A stretch of DNA of 64,000 nt from Guptibacillus hwajinpoensis (GTDB lineage: Bacteria > Bacillota > Bacilli > Bacillales > Guptibacillaceae), in NCBI RefSeq assembly GCF_001039475.1, contig NZ_LELK01000001.1:128378-192377 (forward strand), in the 5' to 3' direction. Under the pieces are notes generated by a model that was not told where the DNA came from, searched no databases, and worked only from the letters and a program-made list of their open reading frames with translations. Position 1 is the first letter of the stretch; each line of letters opens with the position of its first letter. Positions 19,169 through 28,350 of this stretch are shown here, piece by piece. Made by a program: the position numbers and the translations under genes.

Positions 19169-19657
19169 ATGGACTCTATTCAAACTCATAAACTGATGAA
19201 TTATATGCGTGGTACATATAAGGTACTCGAAAATGAATGGCAGAAAAATGCAAGAGAAATTGGACTAACCCAGGCAGAGCAACATGTGATGTGGATTGTT
19301 TATTTAGAAAATGAAGTAACGATTACTAGAATTTCTGAAATTGGCTTATGGGATGTCTCCACAGTGATGCAAGTACTGAAGCGTCTCAAGAACAAATCAT
19401 TTGTAAAGCTTGAAAAAAAAGCAAACGATCGACGCGTTTCTTATGTAAGTCTTACTGATGAAGGACTAGAAAAAGTAGATGATAGTACTCAATATTCCTA
19501 TTCTGTCATGAGTTATTTGGATGAATATAGACAAAAGTCCGAAGAAAATGCAGAGTTTTTGAAACTGATGTATCAATTTCAACTAAACTTTAATAAACAT
19601 TTTCACGGTAGTGAATTCGTAAATTGGGTGGAAAAGCAAAAGCTCCCCATGCGGTGA
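19169..19657 (+). CDS. MarR-family regulator, Hpr/ScoC-like
   Basis: 162-residue winged-helix protein resembling Hpr/ScoC: EWQKNAREIGLTQAEQHVMWIVYL, then the recognition region ISEIGLWDVSTVMQVLKRL and the wing KKANDRRVSYVSLTDEG. Hpr regulates extracellular proteases and sporulation in B. subtilis; this one is shorter (162 versus about 203 residues), lacking the acidic tail, so orthology is uncertain. Start at 19169 follows a weak GAAGCGG site. Target genes are not evident. Confidence 0.78.
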   Translation: MDSIQTHKLMNYMRGTYKVLENEWQKNAREIGLTQAEQHVMWIVYLENEVTITRISEIGLWDVSTVMQVLKRLKNKSFVKLEKKANDRRVSYVSLTDEGLEKVDDSTQYSYSVMSYLDEYRQKSEENAEFLKLMYQFQLNFNKHFHGSEFVNWVEKQKLPMR

Positions 19658-19665
19658 CAGGCACC
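19653..19665. repeat. Small palindrome overlapping the MarR stop codon
   Basis: GGTGACAGGCACC, a near-palindrome that recurs in many Bacillaceae genomes as far as I recall; its TGA is the MarR stop codon. Only one copy was noticed here. Confidence 0.35.
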
Positions 19666-19726
19666 ACCGGTTTAGCTTGATTTAACTCGAAATATGTCGA
19701 TTGATGCGGTTAAGGAGGTGGTCATA

Positions 19727-21010
19727 ATGGAGAAGCAAGGGACTCAAGGACGTGGAAGAATTATCTTTCACGTTGATATGAATAGTTTTTACGCTTCAGT
19801 TGAAGCAGCACATAACCCTGATCTAAGGGGTAAACCACTTGCAATTGCTGGGAATGTAGAAGAAAGACGCGGCATTGTTGTAACTAGCAGTTATGAAGCA
19901 AGAAAAAAAGGCGTGAAAACCACTATGCCTGTATGGCAAGCGAAAAAACACTGTCCAGAGCTACTCGTTATGCCACCTAACTTTCCCCTGTATCGCCAAA
20001 CTTCTCTTCAAATCTTCGAACTGCTAGAATCATATACCCCTCTTGTTCAACCAGTCTCAATTGATGAAGGATATTTGGATTTGACGGATGACTGTGGTGA
20101 CAAAAGCCCGGTTGTGATCGCTGAAGAGATACAGAAGCGGATACATGATGAGATTGGCATTCCCTGTAGTATTGGAATTGCTCCTAATAAATTCCTTGCC
20201 AAAATGGCTTCAGATATGAAAAAGCCGTTAGGTATAACTATTTTGCGGAAACGTGAGATAGACAAATTACTCTGGCCGCTTGATGTAGGGGAAATGCACG
20301 GAGTAGGAAAGAAAACAAAAGAGAAACTACAAGAGCTTAAAATCACAACAATCCACGATCTCGCTCATGCGAATCCTGTTCAATTGGAAATGAAGCTTGG
20401 AATTAATGGGAAGCGACTCCATGATCGAGCCAATGGAAATGATAATCGACCTGTAGACCCTGACGCTATCGACGATTTTAAAAGCGTGGGGAATTCAACC
20501 ACCTTTCCTGAGGATCTTGTTGACCATCATCGGATTAATACGGCATTAACAAATCTCGCTGATTCTGTTGCGAAGCGAATGGCCAAAAAGAATGTGCTGA
20601 GCTTTAATATCCAGTTAACGATTCGATACAATGATCGTACGACTGTCACTCGAAGCAGAAAATTACAAAACCCCATTTCTCAATCCGGAGATATTCTAGA
20701 AGCAGCGCAACATTTATTCGAGAAGAACTGGTCTGGACAGCCGATTCGTTTGCTAGGTATCACAGGGCAAAGTCTCATAGATCGTAACGAAGCGACAGTG
20801 CAGTTAGATTTATTTTCGTTCGAAGCTGATACCAAACGGGCTGACTTGCAAAATACAATTGGTTCAATTCGAGCTAAATATGGAGAAAGTTCTCTTCTTA
20901 AAGGTAACCAGCTTGGTAAAGATGGAAGTCATACATTGAGAGACGAGAAGCGACGCGGGACGAGTCTTGACCGTGATTTTCTTTGGAATTACAAAAAGAA
21001 GAAAGAATAA
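19727..21010 (+). CDS. polY1: DNA polymerase IV (Y family)
   Basis: 427-residue Y-family polymerase. Catalytic acidic residues sit in FHVDMNSFYASVE and VSIDEGYLDLT; the little-finger domain follows from about residue 240 (KSVGNSTTFPEDL). A C-terminal QLDLFSFE segment fits the sliding-clamp binding motif of DinB proteins. The start at 19727 is set by AAGGAGGTG 7 bases upstream; an earlier ATG at 19694 has no RBS. It copies damaged templates with low fidelity. B. subtilis yqjH (polY1) lies at the equivalent place. Confidence 0.9.
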   Translation: MEKQGTQGRGRIIFHVDMNSFYASVEAAHNPDLRGKPLAIAGNVEERRGIVVTSSYEARKKGVKTTMPVWQAKKHCPELLVMPPNFPLYRQTSLQIFELLESYTPLVQPVSIDEGYLDLTDDCGDKSPVVIAEEIQKRIHDEIGIPCSIGIAPNKFLAKMASDMKKPLGITILRKREIDKLLWPLDVGEMHGVGKKTKEKLQELKITTIHDLAHANPVQLEMKLGINGKRLHDRANGNDNRPVDPDAIDDFKSVGNSTTFPEDLVDHHRINTALTNLADSVAKRMAKKNVLSFNIQLTIRYNDRTTVTRSRKLQNPISQSGDILEAAQHLFEKNWSGQPIRLLGITGQSLIDRNEATVQLDLFSFEADTKRADLQNTIGSIRAKYGESSLLKGNQLGKDGSHTLRDEKRRGTSLDRDFLWNYKKKKE

Positions 21011-21043
21011 CGAAAAGTGATAATGCATTGTATCTTTCACACA

Positions 21044-21640
21044 TCAAAGAAGTGGGAAGAAAACAAGCAGAAGTAAATCAAAAACTAGGTGGGAAAGGAT
21101 AGGTACGATCATATTTGATGTTCGTTTATACAAATAACCCCATACCGTTCCTGCTAGCACAGCTGCTACAAGCAATAGGAGAGCCCCGGCATAAATATGT
21201 GCGCTCATATAGAGAAGCGCTGCTACAAATACCGAATAGCGTAAGGACAATTTCTCTACCTGATCTTGGACAGCTCCTCTCCAGAACAATTCCTCACCTG
21301 GGATGATGACAAGGATGAGGCTAACATAATGCCAATTTTGTTTAGGCGAAACGAGACGATACAACTCTTCTAGTTGTGTGATCGACTCAGGAAAAAGAGA
21401 TAGCATAACTAGTTTCCCTAGATAAAAGATCAGGTATAGAAGAATACCACTTCCTAGTCCATAAAAGATTTGTAGTGAAGAAGGTTTTCTCCATCTGGCA
21501 TTACGGATCGAGAAGATAGCAAGCACTAGGAGTGATGCCGTGAAGAGAGGCCAGAATAAGTCTTTGAAAAGGAAGAATGATAGAAAGAGAAGAACGTGAG
21601 CAAGCACGATCGTTCCTAATAATTTGCGAATCGGTGACAC
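21044..21640 (-). CDS. CPBP-family intramembrane protease
   Basis: 198-residue polytopic membrane protein with about six hydrophobic segments and the CPBP/Abi motifs: GEELFWRG (motif 1, near residue 115), AHIYAG (motif 2) and LSHLVFD (motif 3). The family includes CAAX-type proteases and bacteriocin-immunity proteins. GTG start at 21640 is supported by GAGGAG nine bases upstream. It occupies the place where gnd and zwf stand in B. subtilis and runs against its neighbours. Substrate unknown. Confidence 0.85.
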   Translation of the reverse strand: MSPIRKLLGTIVLAHVLLFLSFFLFKDLFWPLFTASLLVLAIFSIRNARWRKPSSLQIFYGLGSGILLYLIFYLGKLVMLSLFPESITQLEELYRLVSPKQNWHYVSLILVIIPGEELFWRGAVQDQVEKLSLRYSVFVAALLYMSAHIYAGALLLLVAAVLAGTVWGYLYKRTSNMIVPILSHLVFDLLLLVFFPLL

Positions 21641-21731
21641 GAGTTTCAGCTCCTCAGAAAGAATTCATACATATAGTTTAGCCTAAGTACGTAAGGTTTG
21701 CGACTAACTGATTTCAAAAGGTGGAATGGTA

Positions 21732-22661
21732 ATGGAAATCACATTTCTTGGAACTGGTGCAGGTATTCCCTCAACAAAACGCAATGTAAGTTCTGCAGCT
21801 CTCAGGCTTGATTCAGGTGACACCTGGTTATTTGATTGTGGTGAAGCAACACAACATCAAATTCTCTCAGCATCGATTACACTTAGCAAAATAACCAAAA
21901 TTTTTATTACACACTTACATGGTGATCATATTTTTGGATTACCAGGACTTCTTGGAAGTCGTTCTTTTCAAGGTGGACAATCAGAGCTTGTTATTTATGG
22001 TCCTAAAGGAATTAAGTCTTTTCTTGAAACCGCATTACGTGTAAGTAACACTCATCTTAGGTATCCATTACGGATAGAAGAAATAGAAGATGGCATTGAA
22101 TTAAATGAAAAGGGGTTTACAATTCGAACCGGACTTCTGGAGCACGGGATTGAGAGTTACGGCTACCGTGTTGAAGAAGATGAAAAACCTGGTACGTTAC
22201 ATGCTGATAAACTGATGCAGCTAGGAGTGAAGCCAGGTCCAATCTATAAGAAGCTAAAAGATGGCGAGTCGATTGAACTTGACGGTCACATCATACGTCC
22301 AACTGATGTTATCGGTCCAGCGATTAAAGGTCGTTGTGTTGTCATTTGTGGTGACACTCGTTATTCAAATAGAGCGGTTGATTTGGCGAAAGGTGCAGAT
22401 CTACTCGTACATGAAGCAACATTTTCTCAAGATAAACAAACGCTTGCACATGATTATTATCATTCAACTACAGTAGAAGCAGCGCGTGTTGCAAATAGAG
22501 CAGAAGTGTCATGGCTGATCGTAAATCATATTAGCTCCCGGTATCAGGATGAAGATGAGCGTCAGTTACTTAATGAAGCAAGAGCTGTCTATCCAAATAC
22601 AGATATTGCTTTTGATCAAATGACATTTCAAATCCCATTAAAAAAAACTGGCTCGATATGA
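21732..22661 (+). CDS. rnz: Ribonuclease Z
   Basis: 309-residue metallo-beta-lactamase-fold tRNA 3'-endonuclease. The metal motif HLHGDHIFGLPG, the exosite region, GDTR and the C-terminal HDYYHSTTVEAA and VNHISSRY motifs match B. subtilis RnZ (307 residues). The start at 21732 is chosen over 21726 because AAAGGTGG ends one base before the latter. It matures tRNA lacking an encoded CCA. Confidence 0.95.
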   Translation: MEITFLGTGAGIPSTKRNVSSAALRLDSGDTWLFDCGEATQHQILSASITLSKITKIFITHLHGDHIFGLPGLLGSRSFQGGQSELVIYGPKGIKSFLETALRVSNTHLRYPLRIEEIEDGIELNEKGFTIRTGLLEHGIESYGYRVEEDEKPGTLHADKLMQLGVKPGPIYKKLKDGESIELDGHIIRPTDVIGPAIKGRCVVICGDTRYSNRAVDLAKGADLLVHEATFSQDKQTLAHDYYHSTTVEAARVANRAEVSWLIVNHISSRYQDEDERQLLNEARAVYPNTDIAFDQMTFQIPLKKTGSI

Positions 22662-22675
22662 GCCAGCTTTTTTGT
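22645..22675. terminator. Terminator after rnz
   Basis: CTGGCTC / GAGCCAG stem with an A tract before and TTTTTT after; overlaps the end of rnz and serves the convergent namA as well. Confidence 0.9.
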
Positions 22676-22685
22676 AAGAAGTTTA

Positions 22686-23705
22686 TTAATTCCAACCTCG
22701 TTCATATTGCTTTGGTGCCTTAAGTTCTGCACCTAGTTCTGAGGCTGCGGTACGAGCCCAGTAGGGGTCTCTAAGGAGTTCTCTTGCAAGTAGAACTAAA
22801 TCTGCTCGATCGTTGTGAATAATTTCTTCTGCTTGAAGTGGGTGTGTGATTAACCCAACAGCACCAGTAGGGATATTCGCTTCTTTCTTTATTCTTTCGG
22901 CATGTGTAACTTGATAGCCAGGATAAGCGTCAATTGTAGCCGGAACTACGCCACCTGTACTACAGTCGACAAGATCGATGCCTTGTTCTTTCATTTCATT
23001 TGCAAAATAGATGAAGTCATCCATTGTATTTCCTTCTTCATTATATTCATCCGCAGAAATTCTCACGAACAGCGGTCCGTTCCACACTTCTTTCACTTCA
23101 TTAATGACTTCTCTTAGAAAGCGATAGCGATTTTCTTTGGAACCTCCGTATTCATCCGTTCGCTTATTTGTTAACGGAGATAGAAATTCATTCATTAAGT
23201 AACCGTGAGCACCGTGCAATTCGATCACATCAAACCCAGCCTCATCTGCTCTTCGTGCACCTTCCTTGAATGCGTGTATCGTTTCATTTATTTGGTCAGT
23301 TGTCATCTCTTCTGGGGTTTTCCTATCTTCACTGAACGGGATAGCTGAAGGGGCAAGGATCGGTCCATCTAGAACTGCTTTTCGACCAGCATGTGCGAGT
23401 TGAATCCCAACTTTCGCTCCTTGCTCTTGAGAAAGCTGAACAATTTTCTTTAACCCTTCAATATGCTGATCACTCCAGATACCGAGATCCTGTGGAGAGA
23501 TTCGCCCTTGTTGAGTGACTGCTGCAGCTTCGGTAATAATAAGACCAGTACCGCCAACAGCTCTTGACGTGTAGTGCGTATAATGAAAGTTTGTCGCTTT
23601 TCCGTCTTCTGCTTCACATGAGTACATACACATTGGACTCATAACAATTCTGTTAGGAAAAGTGACGTTTTTGATCGTGTAGGGTGTAAATAATGCTGAT
23701 GACAT
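22686..23705 (-). CDS. namA: NADPH dehydrogenase, old yellow enzyme family
   Basis: 339-residue FMN-dependent enoate reductase very similar to B. subtilis YqjM. N-terminal [12 protein letters not shown] includes the FMN-tuning Cys of this class; LAHAGRKA and ELHGAHGYL hold the substrate-binding His pair; VRISADEY and the C-terminal [13 protein letters not shown] and [10 protein letters not shown] complete the barrel. It reduces activated alkenes and nitro compounds with NADPH. The RBS GGAGAG is on the minus strand just upstream of the ATG. Confidence 0.94.
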   Translation of the reverse strand: MSSALFTPYTIKNVTFPNRIVMSPMCMYSCEAEDGKATNFHYTHYTSRAVGGTGLIITEAAAVTQQGRISPQDLGIWSDQHIEGLKKIVQLSQEQGAKVGIQLAHAGRKAVLDGPILAPSAIPFSEDRKTPEEMTTDQINETIHAFKEGARRADEAGFDVIELHGAHGYLMNEFLSPLTNKRTDEYGGSKENRYRFLREVINEVKEVWNGPLFVRISADEYNEEGNTMDDFIYFANEMKEQGIDLVDCSTGGVVPATIDAYPGYQVTHAERIKKEANIPTGAVGLITHPLQAEEIIHNDRADLVLLARELLRDPYWARTAASELGAELKAPKQYERGWN

Positions 23706-23781
23706 CGTATCTCTCCTTTGTTCCTTCTTTCGTGACCCTAAAAGTATAGCATGTGCAAGAATAGAAGTCGCAAATCATGCT

Positions 23782-24567
23782 TTATCGTGTTACAATGCTC
23801 CATAAATTTTTCCACCATGGTTGTTTTTGCTGTGCTATCTGCTTGTTGTGCATGATATTGAGAGCTAGATCAGGAACATCTGTCATAAGGCCATCCACTT
23901 CCCAATCAAGAAATTTTCTGATCCACTTTTCCTCATTAACTGTGTATGGACGGATCTTAACCCCATGTGAGTGTATGGATTTAATCTGTGACTCCGTTAC
24001 AAGCTTATATTGTGGATGAAGGGCTTTCGCTTTTAGTTTCTTTGCATATTTGCAAGGTTCGTTTAAATTCCCTTTGTAAAGCGGCGCAGTTTCAAGCTTA
24101 GACCAAAGTTTATGAACATCAAGAAGACGCTGGTGTTCAAAAGATGAGATAATTGTATTCTTCTCAGAACGTAGCTGTTTAATTAGTGGAATAGTTGTTT
24201 TGGCAAGCTGATCATCGTATTCGCTGTAATATTTCAATTCAATATTTAGCCATAGATCTGGGTATTGGTTCGCCCATATGAGTACTTCTTCAAGGGAAGG
24301 GATGCATTCATTCTTGAAGTTTGAAGAAAACCAGCTTCCAGCATCAAGCTTGCTTAAATCCTCAAAACTTGTTTGAGTAACAGTCCCTTTCCCAGATGTC
24401 GTACGCTTTAATGTTCGATCATGGATTACGACAGGTACGCCGTCTTTTGAAAGCTGAACATCGATTTCAATTCCTTCTGCACCAATTTCTACAGCGCGTT
24501 TAAAGGCACTCATTGTGTTTTCAGGACGTTGTCTACTGGCTCCTCTATGAGCAAAAATGATTGTCAT
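23782..24567 (-). CDS. Glycerophosphodiester phosphodiesterase, cytosolic
   Basis: 261-residue GDPD TIM-barrel protein starting directly with the active-site segment FAHRGASRQRPENT, followed by GAEGIEIDVQLSKDGVPVVIHD with the metal-binding Glu, Asp and catalytic His. No signal peptide, so it is of the cytosolic UgpQ type, cutting glycerophosphodiesters to sn-glycerol-3-phosphate. It is minus-strand, behind namA. The region 24568-24720 holds divergent promoters only. Confidence 0.9.
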   Translation of the reverse strand: MTIIFAHRGASRQRPENTMSAFKRAVEIGAEGIEIDVQLSKDGVPVVIHDRTLKRTTSGKGTVTQTSFEDLSKLDAGSWFSSNFKNECIPSLEEVLIWANQYPDLWLNIELKYYSEYDDQLAKTTIPLIKQLRSEKNTIISSFEHQRLLDVHKLWSKLETAPLYKGNLNEPCKYAKKLKAKALHPQYKLVTESQIKSIHSHGVKIRPYTVNEEKWIRKFLDWEVDGLMTDVPDLALNIMHNKQIAQQKQPWWKNLWSIVTR

Positions 24568-24720
24568 GATTTACCCCATTTCTTCTGGTCTTTTCGGGAT
24601 TTGTATGTATAAAATATGATAAACGGATCAAAAGTTCATAAAACTCCGTCTATTCCCATTAAACCTACCAAAAAGAAGTGTTATTTGCAAAAAGTAGAGA
24701 CATAAGAGGGGGCTTAGGAT

Positions 24721-26337
24721 ATGGGGAAATGGCAAACAAAAGAGACGTTAATGTATTTGCTAACGAGGTTGGTTGAACATCACAGTGTGACTGGTACTTA
24801 TCCTGAAGTTGCTCTTGCGGAGTATATTCATCTGCAACTTCAGGATTTGTCATATTTCAAGGAGAATCCTGACCAGCTCGCACTGCATCCTACTAGTGAT
24901 GGACGGTCTTTTGTTACTGGTCTTGTAAAGAATGGCGATTCTAAAAAGACAGTTATTTTAATTAGCCATTTTGATGTTGTTGATGTTGAAGATTTCGGTC
25001 AGTTGAAAAATTTGGCTTTTAGTCCGTACGATCTAACAGAAGAAATATATAAAAATCTTGATAAAATGCCAGAAGATGTTCAGGAAGATCTAAAAGCAGG
25101 TGAGTGGTTGTTTGGTCGAGGAGTGATGGACATGAAGGCTGGGCTTGCGTTACAAATGAGCATCCTCGAAAAAGCAAGTATGGGTGCTTTCGATGGGAAT
25201 GTCCTCCTGTTGACCGTGCCTGATGAGGAAGTGAACTCTCTTGGCATGATTGAAGCTGTACCGGTTCTTGTAGAGCTTGCAAATGAATACGGTCTTCACT
25301 ATACAGCGTGTTTAAACTCAGAACCTGTTTTCACCAATTATCCAGGAGACCAAAATTTATATGTGTACACTGGTTCGATTGGAAAGCTTCTTCCAGGATT
25401 TTTCTGTTATGGTCAAGAAACGCATGTGGGTGAACCTTTCTCAGGGTTAAATGCGAATTATATGGCAGCAGAAGTGACGCGTGAGCTTGAACTTAATGCG
25501 GACTTCTGTGAAGTGATAGATGGAGAAGTAACACCTCCGCCGACAAATTTAATGCAAAAAGATTTGAAAGAAGAATATTCCGTTCAAATTCCACATGTTG
25601 GTGTCACTTTATTTAATGTTCTTGGCATGGAAAGTAGTATTCAAGACATTACTGATAAATTGCTCAAAGCTGTACGTATAGCAGCGAATCGGATAGAAGA
25701 TCGCTATATTGAAAGAGCTACTGAATTTTCTAAGCTTCAAACATACGTGCCAAAACCTTTTCATGTGATGGTACTAACGTATGAGCAGCTTCATGAACGA
25801 GCGGTGGAATTGTTCGGAGAAGCAGAAATTAAACGTCGCCAAGATTATATTACAGCTAACTTTAAAGACCTCGGTGATCGTGACCTTTCGACGAGAATGG
25901 TATTTGATCTTGCAGCTCTTTGTAAAGAGGATGGGCCGATGATTATTCTTTTTTATAATCCTCCTTTCTATCCTGCCGTTTCATCGCGTCATGATCCGTT
26001 TATACAAGAGACGATAAAAGAGATTGTTTCTTACAGTAAAGAGAAACATCAAGTCACGCTTAAGCCACAGCATTATTTTCCTGGGCTATCTGATTTAAGT
26101 TTCGTTGGACTTGAACGGACGAAAGAAACAATTCAGCCCTTAATGGATAACATGCCATTGTATGGTCAATCGTATGAACTCCCACTTGATGCCTTAGAAC
26201 AACTCAAGATTCCTGTTATGAATCTTGGTCCCAAAGGAAAGGATGCTCACAAGTGGACAGAGCGTTTGGAGGTAACTTACTCATTTGAAACGCTTCATGA
26301 CATGTTACCTTATACGATTAGGAAACTCCTCCGTTGA
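24721..26337 (+). CDS. yqjN: RocB/YqjN-type M20 peptidase-like protein
   Basis: 538-residue M20-like protein of the arginine-utilisation RocB group. Candidate metal ligands appear in ISHFDVVDV, GRGVMDMKAG and VPDEEVNS. A long middle domain replaces the compact dimerisation domain of other M20 enzymes. RocB is linked to arginine catabolism but its reaction is not established; B. subtilis YqjN lies at this locus between namA and proI. RBS is weak (AGAGGGGG at 24708-24715). Confidence 0.85.
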   Translation: MGKWQTKETLMYLLTRLVEHHSVTGTYPEVALAEYIHLQLQDLSYFKENPDQLALHPTSDGRSFVTGLVKNGDSKKTVILISHFDVVDVEDFGQLKNLAFSPYDLTEEIYKNLDKMPEDVQEDLKAGEWLFGRGVMDMKAGLALQMSILEKASMGAFDGNVLLLTVPDEEVNSLGMIEAVPVLVELANEYGLHYTACLNSEPVFTNYPGDQNLYVYTGSIGKLLPGFFCYGQETHVGEPFSGLNANYMAAEVTRELELNADFCEVIDGEVTPPPTNLMQKDLKEEYSVQIPHVGVTLFNVLGMESSIQDITDKLLKAVRIAANRIEDRYIERATEFSKLQTYVPKPFHVMVLTYEQLHERAVELFGEAEIKRRQDYITANFKDLGDRDLSTRMVFDLAALCKEDGPMIILFYNPPFYPAVSSRHDPFIQETIKEIVSYSKEKHQVTLKPQHYFPGLSDLSFVGLERTKETIQPLMDNMPLYGQSYELPLDALEQLKIPVMNLGPKGKDAHKWTERLEVTYSFETLHDMLPYTIRKLLR

Positions 26338-26404
26338 GCTTTCTATTTTATGCATGTAGAAGAAGTTTGGTATTATGAATAGGGCAGAAAAAAAGGAGCC
26401 CTTT

Positions 26405-26800
26405 ATGATTAAAGCATTACGTATGATAGCACTTGTGTTATTTGCTTTCTTTTTTGTATTTGCAGGTATTGCTCACTTTGCTGAAGGAGAAGGGTTTGCG
26501 GCAATGTTACCTCTATGGATTCCATTTCGATTGGAACTCGTTTACGTAACTGGCTTGCTTGAAATCATTCTTGCAGTTCTCCTGTTATGGCCAAGTACAA
26601 GAAAGCAGGCAAGGTTTTGGACAGTAGTTTATTTAATTGTTATTTTCCCAGCTAATATTTATGCAGCAATAGCTGGAATTCCGGCACCAGGCCAGGAGGA
26701 AGCGAATCAAACACTTTTGTGGGTTAGACTGCTATTCCAACCATTATTAATCTGGTGGGTCTACTGGGCCGCGAAACCGAAAGACAGTATGACAAAATAG
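26405..26800 (+). CDS. DoxX-family membrane protein
   Basis: 131-residue protein with four hydrophobic helices and DoxX-like motifs (FFVFAGIAHF near the start, TGLLEIILAVLLL in helix 2). Start at 26405 rather than 26375 because AAAGGAG lies 8 bases before it. DoxX proteins are small membrane proteins of poorly defined redox or quinone-related function. A short hairpin with T tract follows. Confidence 0.82.
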   Translation: MIKALRMIALVLFAFFFVFAGIAHFAEGEGFAAMLPLWIPFRLELVYVTGLLEIILAVLLLWPSTRKQARFWTVVYLIVIFPANIYAAIAGIPAPGQEEANQTLLWVRLLFQPLLIWWVYWAAKPKDSMTK

Positions 26801-26816
26801 TCATGCTGTTTTTTCT
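26782..26816 (+). terminator. Terminator after the DoxX-like gene
   Basis: ACAGTATGAC / GTCATGCTGT stem, six-base loop, then TTTTTT; overlaps the stop codon. Confidence 0.8.
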
Positions 26817-26893
26817 TAAATAAAGAACGTTGTTAACAACTGCCCATTTTAGGGAATAGTAGATATAGATGATAAGAGGAAGGAGTAGGTGGT

Positions 26894-27100
26894 ATGGAGC
26901 AAGCAACAATTGCTATTAAAGGAATGACCTGTGAACATTGCAAGTCAGCGGTTCGTACTGCTTTATTAGAACTTGATGGGGTATCGGCGGTAGAAGTACA
27001 TTTAGATGAGGGACATGCAGATGTTACGTTTGATGCTAACAAGGTTCCTACTTCAAAGTTGAAAGAAGCCGTGGAAGAGCAAGGGTACGACGTTGGATAA
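26894..27100 (+). CDS. copZ: Copper chaperone, heavy-metal-associated domain
   Basis: 68-residue HMA-domain protein with the metal motif Met11-Thr-Cys13-Glu-His-Cys16 and typical ferredoxin-like length. It carries Cu(I) to a P-type ATPase or a regulator; no copA or csoR is adjacent, so it is an orphan CopZ here. RBS GGAAGGAG at 26879-26886. The His in MTCEHC is typical of CopZ-type chaperones (MxCxHC). Confidence 0.88.
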   Translation: MEQATIAIKGMTCEHCKSAVRTALLELDGVSAVEVHLDEGHADVTFDANKVPTSKLKEAVEEQGYDVG

Positions 27101-27104
27101 CAAC

Positions 27105-27140
27105 ACAAAAACCAGCTGAACACTCAGCTGGTTTTGTTAA
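27105..27140. terminator. Bidirectional terminator copZ / azoreductase
   Basis: AAAACCAGCTGA / TCAGCTGGTTTT stem between the convergent copZ and azoreductase genes. Confidence 0.92.
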
Positions 27141-27157
27141 TTCTATTAAAAAGTCAT

Positions 27158-27793
27158 TTAGAAAGTGTGAGCCGCATCTTTTGCACGTGCAATTGCATCC
27201 TGCTTAATTTGTTCTGCTTTCTCTGGCATCGCATTATGCCCTTCTACAAACAGACCCTCGAACTCCGGTACGCCATAGAATTGCATCATTACTGAGAAGT
27301 AGCGATGTCCCATTTCCATATCGGCAGCTGGTCCTTCAGAATAAACGCCACCACGTGCTTGAATGTGAATCGCCTTTTTATCGGTGAGAAGTCCAACAGG
27401 ACCGTTCTCCGTATATTTAAAGGATTTTCCAGCTACTGAAACAGAATCTAGATAAGCCTTCATAACTGGTGGAAATGAGAAGTTCCAAAGAGGTGTTACA
27501 AAAACATATTTATCTGCATTGATGAATTCGTCACTTAACTCGTTAAGGCGCTGAACTTTCTCTTTCTCACTTGCAGACAACTCTTCAAATCCTTTTCCAG
27601 ATTGCAGTTTACTCCATCCGCTGAAAACATCAGCATCGATTTGTGGGATGTTTTCACGGTATAGATCAAGATGAACGACTTCATCATTCTCATTAACGTC
27701 CTTGTAAGTATCAATAAACGATTTACCTACTGCCATACTATAAGATTGTGTATCATCATGTGGATGTGCTGTAATATATAGAACTTTTGCCAT
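27158..27793 (-). CDS. azoR: FMN-dependent NADH-azoreductase
   Basis: 211-residue flavodoxin-fold quinone reductase/azoreductase. N-terminal [17 protein letters not shown] is the phosphate-binding region, [16 protein letters not shown] the flavin/substrate region and [18 protein letters not shown] the third motif. It makes two-electron reductions of quinones and azo dyes with NADH. The start at 27793 follows AAAGGA; an in-frame ATG overlapping that RBS is unlikely. An MhqR-like operator pair lies upstream, fitting the B. subtilis azoR2 paradigm of induction by quinones. Confidence 0.9.
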   Translation of the reverse strand: MAKVLYITAHPHDDTQSYSMAVGKSFIDTYKDVNENDEVVHLDLYRENIPQIDADVFSGWSKLQSGKGFEELSASEKEKVQRLNELSDEFINADKYVFVTPLWNFSFPPVMKAYLDSVSVAGKSFKYTENGPVGLLTDKKAIHIQARGGVYSEGPAADMEMGHRYFSVMMQFYGVPEFEGLFVEGHNAMPEKAEQIKQDAIARAKDAAHTF

Positions 27794-27825
27794 TTCGATA
27801 AACATTCCTTTCAAGTTGAGTTCAA

Positions 27826-27859
27826 TTATCTCGAATTAAAAATATCTTAATTCAAGATA
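27826..27859 (-). promoter_or_regulatory. MhqR-like operator pair upstream of azoR
   Basis: A palindrome TATCTTAATTCAAGATA (27843-27859) and a related half site TTATCTCGAATTAA (27826-27839). They resemble the MhqR box (TATCTcgaAttcGAGATA-like) that controls azoR2 and mhq genes in B. subtilis. The regulator gene is not in the window. Confidence 0.55.
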
Positions 27860-27956
27860 AATAATATAACAGATTACGAAATGATTCAACTAATATGCTT
27901 CACACATTTTATTTGCTCTTTTTTAAAGCGTCATAGATAACTCAATAGGGTGGATA

Positions 27957-27992
27957 AAAGAAAAAGACTTGCCGCATTGGCAAATCTTTTTT
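27957..27992. terminator. Terminator downstream of the 47-residue protein gene
   Basis: AGACTTGCC / GGCAAATCT stem with loop GCATT flanked by A and T tracts, beyond the minus-strand stop at 27996. Confidence 0.85.
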
Positions 27993-27995
27993 CTG

Positions 27996-28139
27996 TCATT
28001 TTTCATTTGGTAATTGATAAGGATTGCAGCTAATACATTTTCTAATTTCATCCGTCATTTTAAAGGGTTCTTTTTGTAGCTCATTTGAAGGAGCAGAATA
28101 AATCTTACTTCCATCGTAATGGAGTGGTTTAGTTTTCAT
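27996..28139 (-). CDS. Small protein with CxxC pair, 47 residues
   Basis: Minus-strand gene of 47 codons, starting MKTKPLHYDGSKIYSAP and ending YQLPNEK. It has a strong RBS (TAAGGAGG, 7 bases before ATG) and its own terminator, so it is probably expressed. The only notable motif is KCISC (Cys35, Cys38), which could bind metal or form a disulfide. I do not recognise the family. Confidence 0.7.
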   Translation of the reverse strand: MKTKPLHYDGSKIYSAPSNELQKEPFKMTDEIRKCISCNPYQLPNEK

Positions 28140-28350
28140 TTATATTCCTCCTTACTTTGATTATCTATATTTTACCTTTTATTAGTCTCTAATGAAATTG
28201 TTTTTTGTCATTATGAATGATTACTATAGAGGGTTTATCATTCGTTAATGAATATGCTTAATATCATGTAAGAAATAAGGTAAACTGAAGTGAGTTGGAA
28301 TAAGTGGACAGCTATTCATTCGTCCAATGTTGGTTAAAGGAGCTGTCATA

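Noticed and set aside
27820..27840. TCAATTATCTCGAATTAA as an array element copy
   Set aside because: It shares a few bases with TTATCTCGGAGC, but the neighbouring palindrome and the azoR context fit an MhqR-type operator instead.
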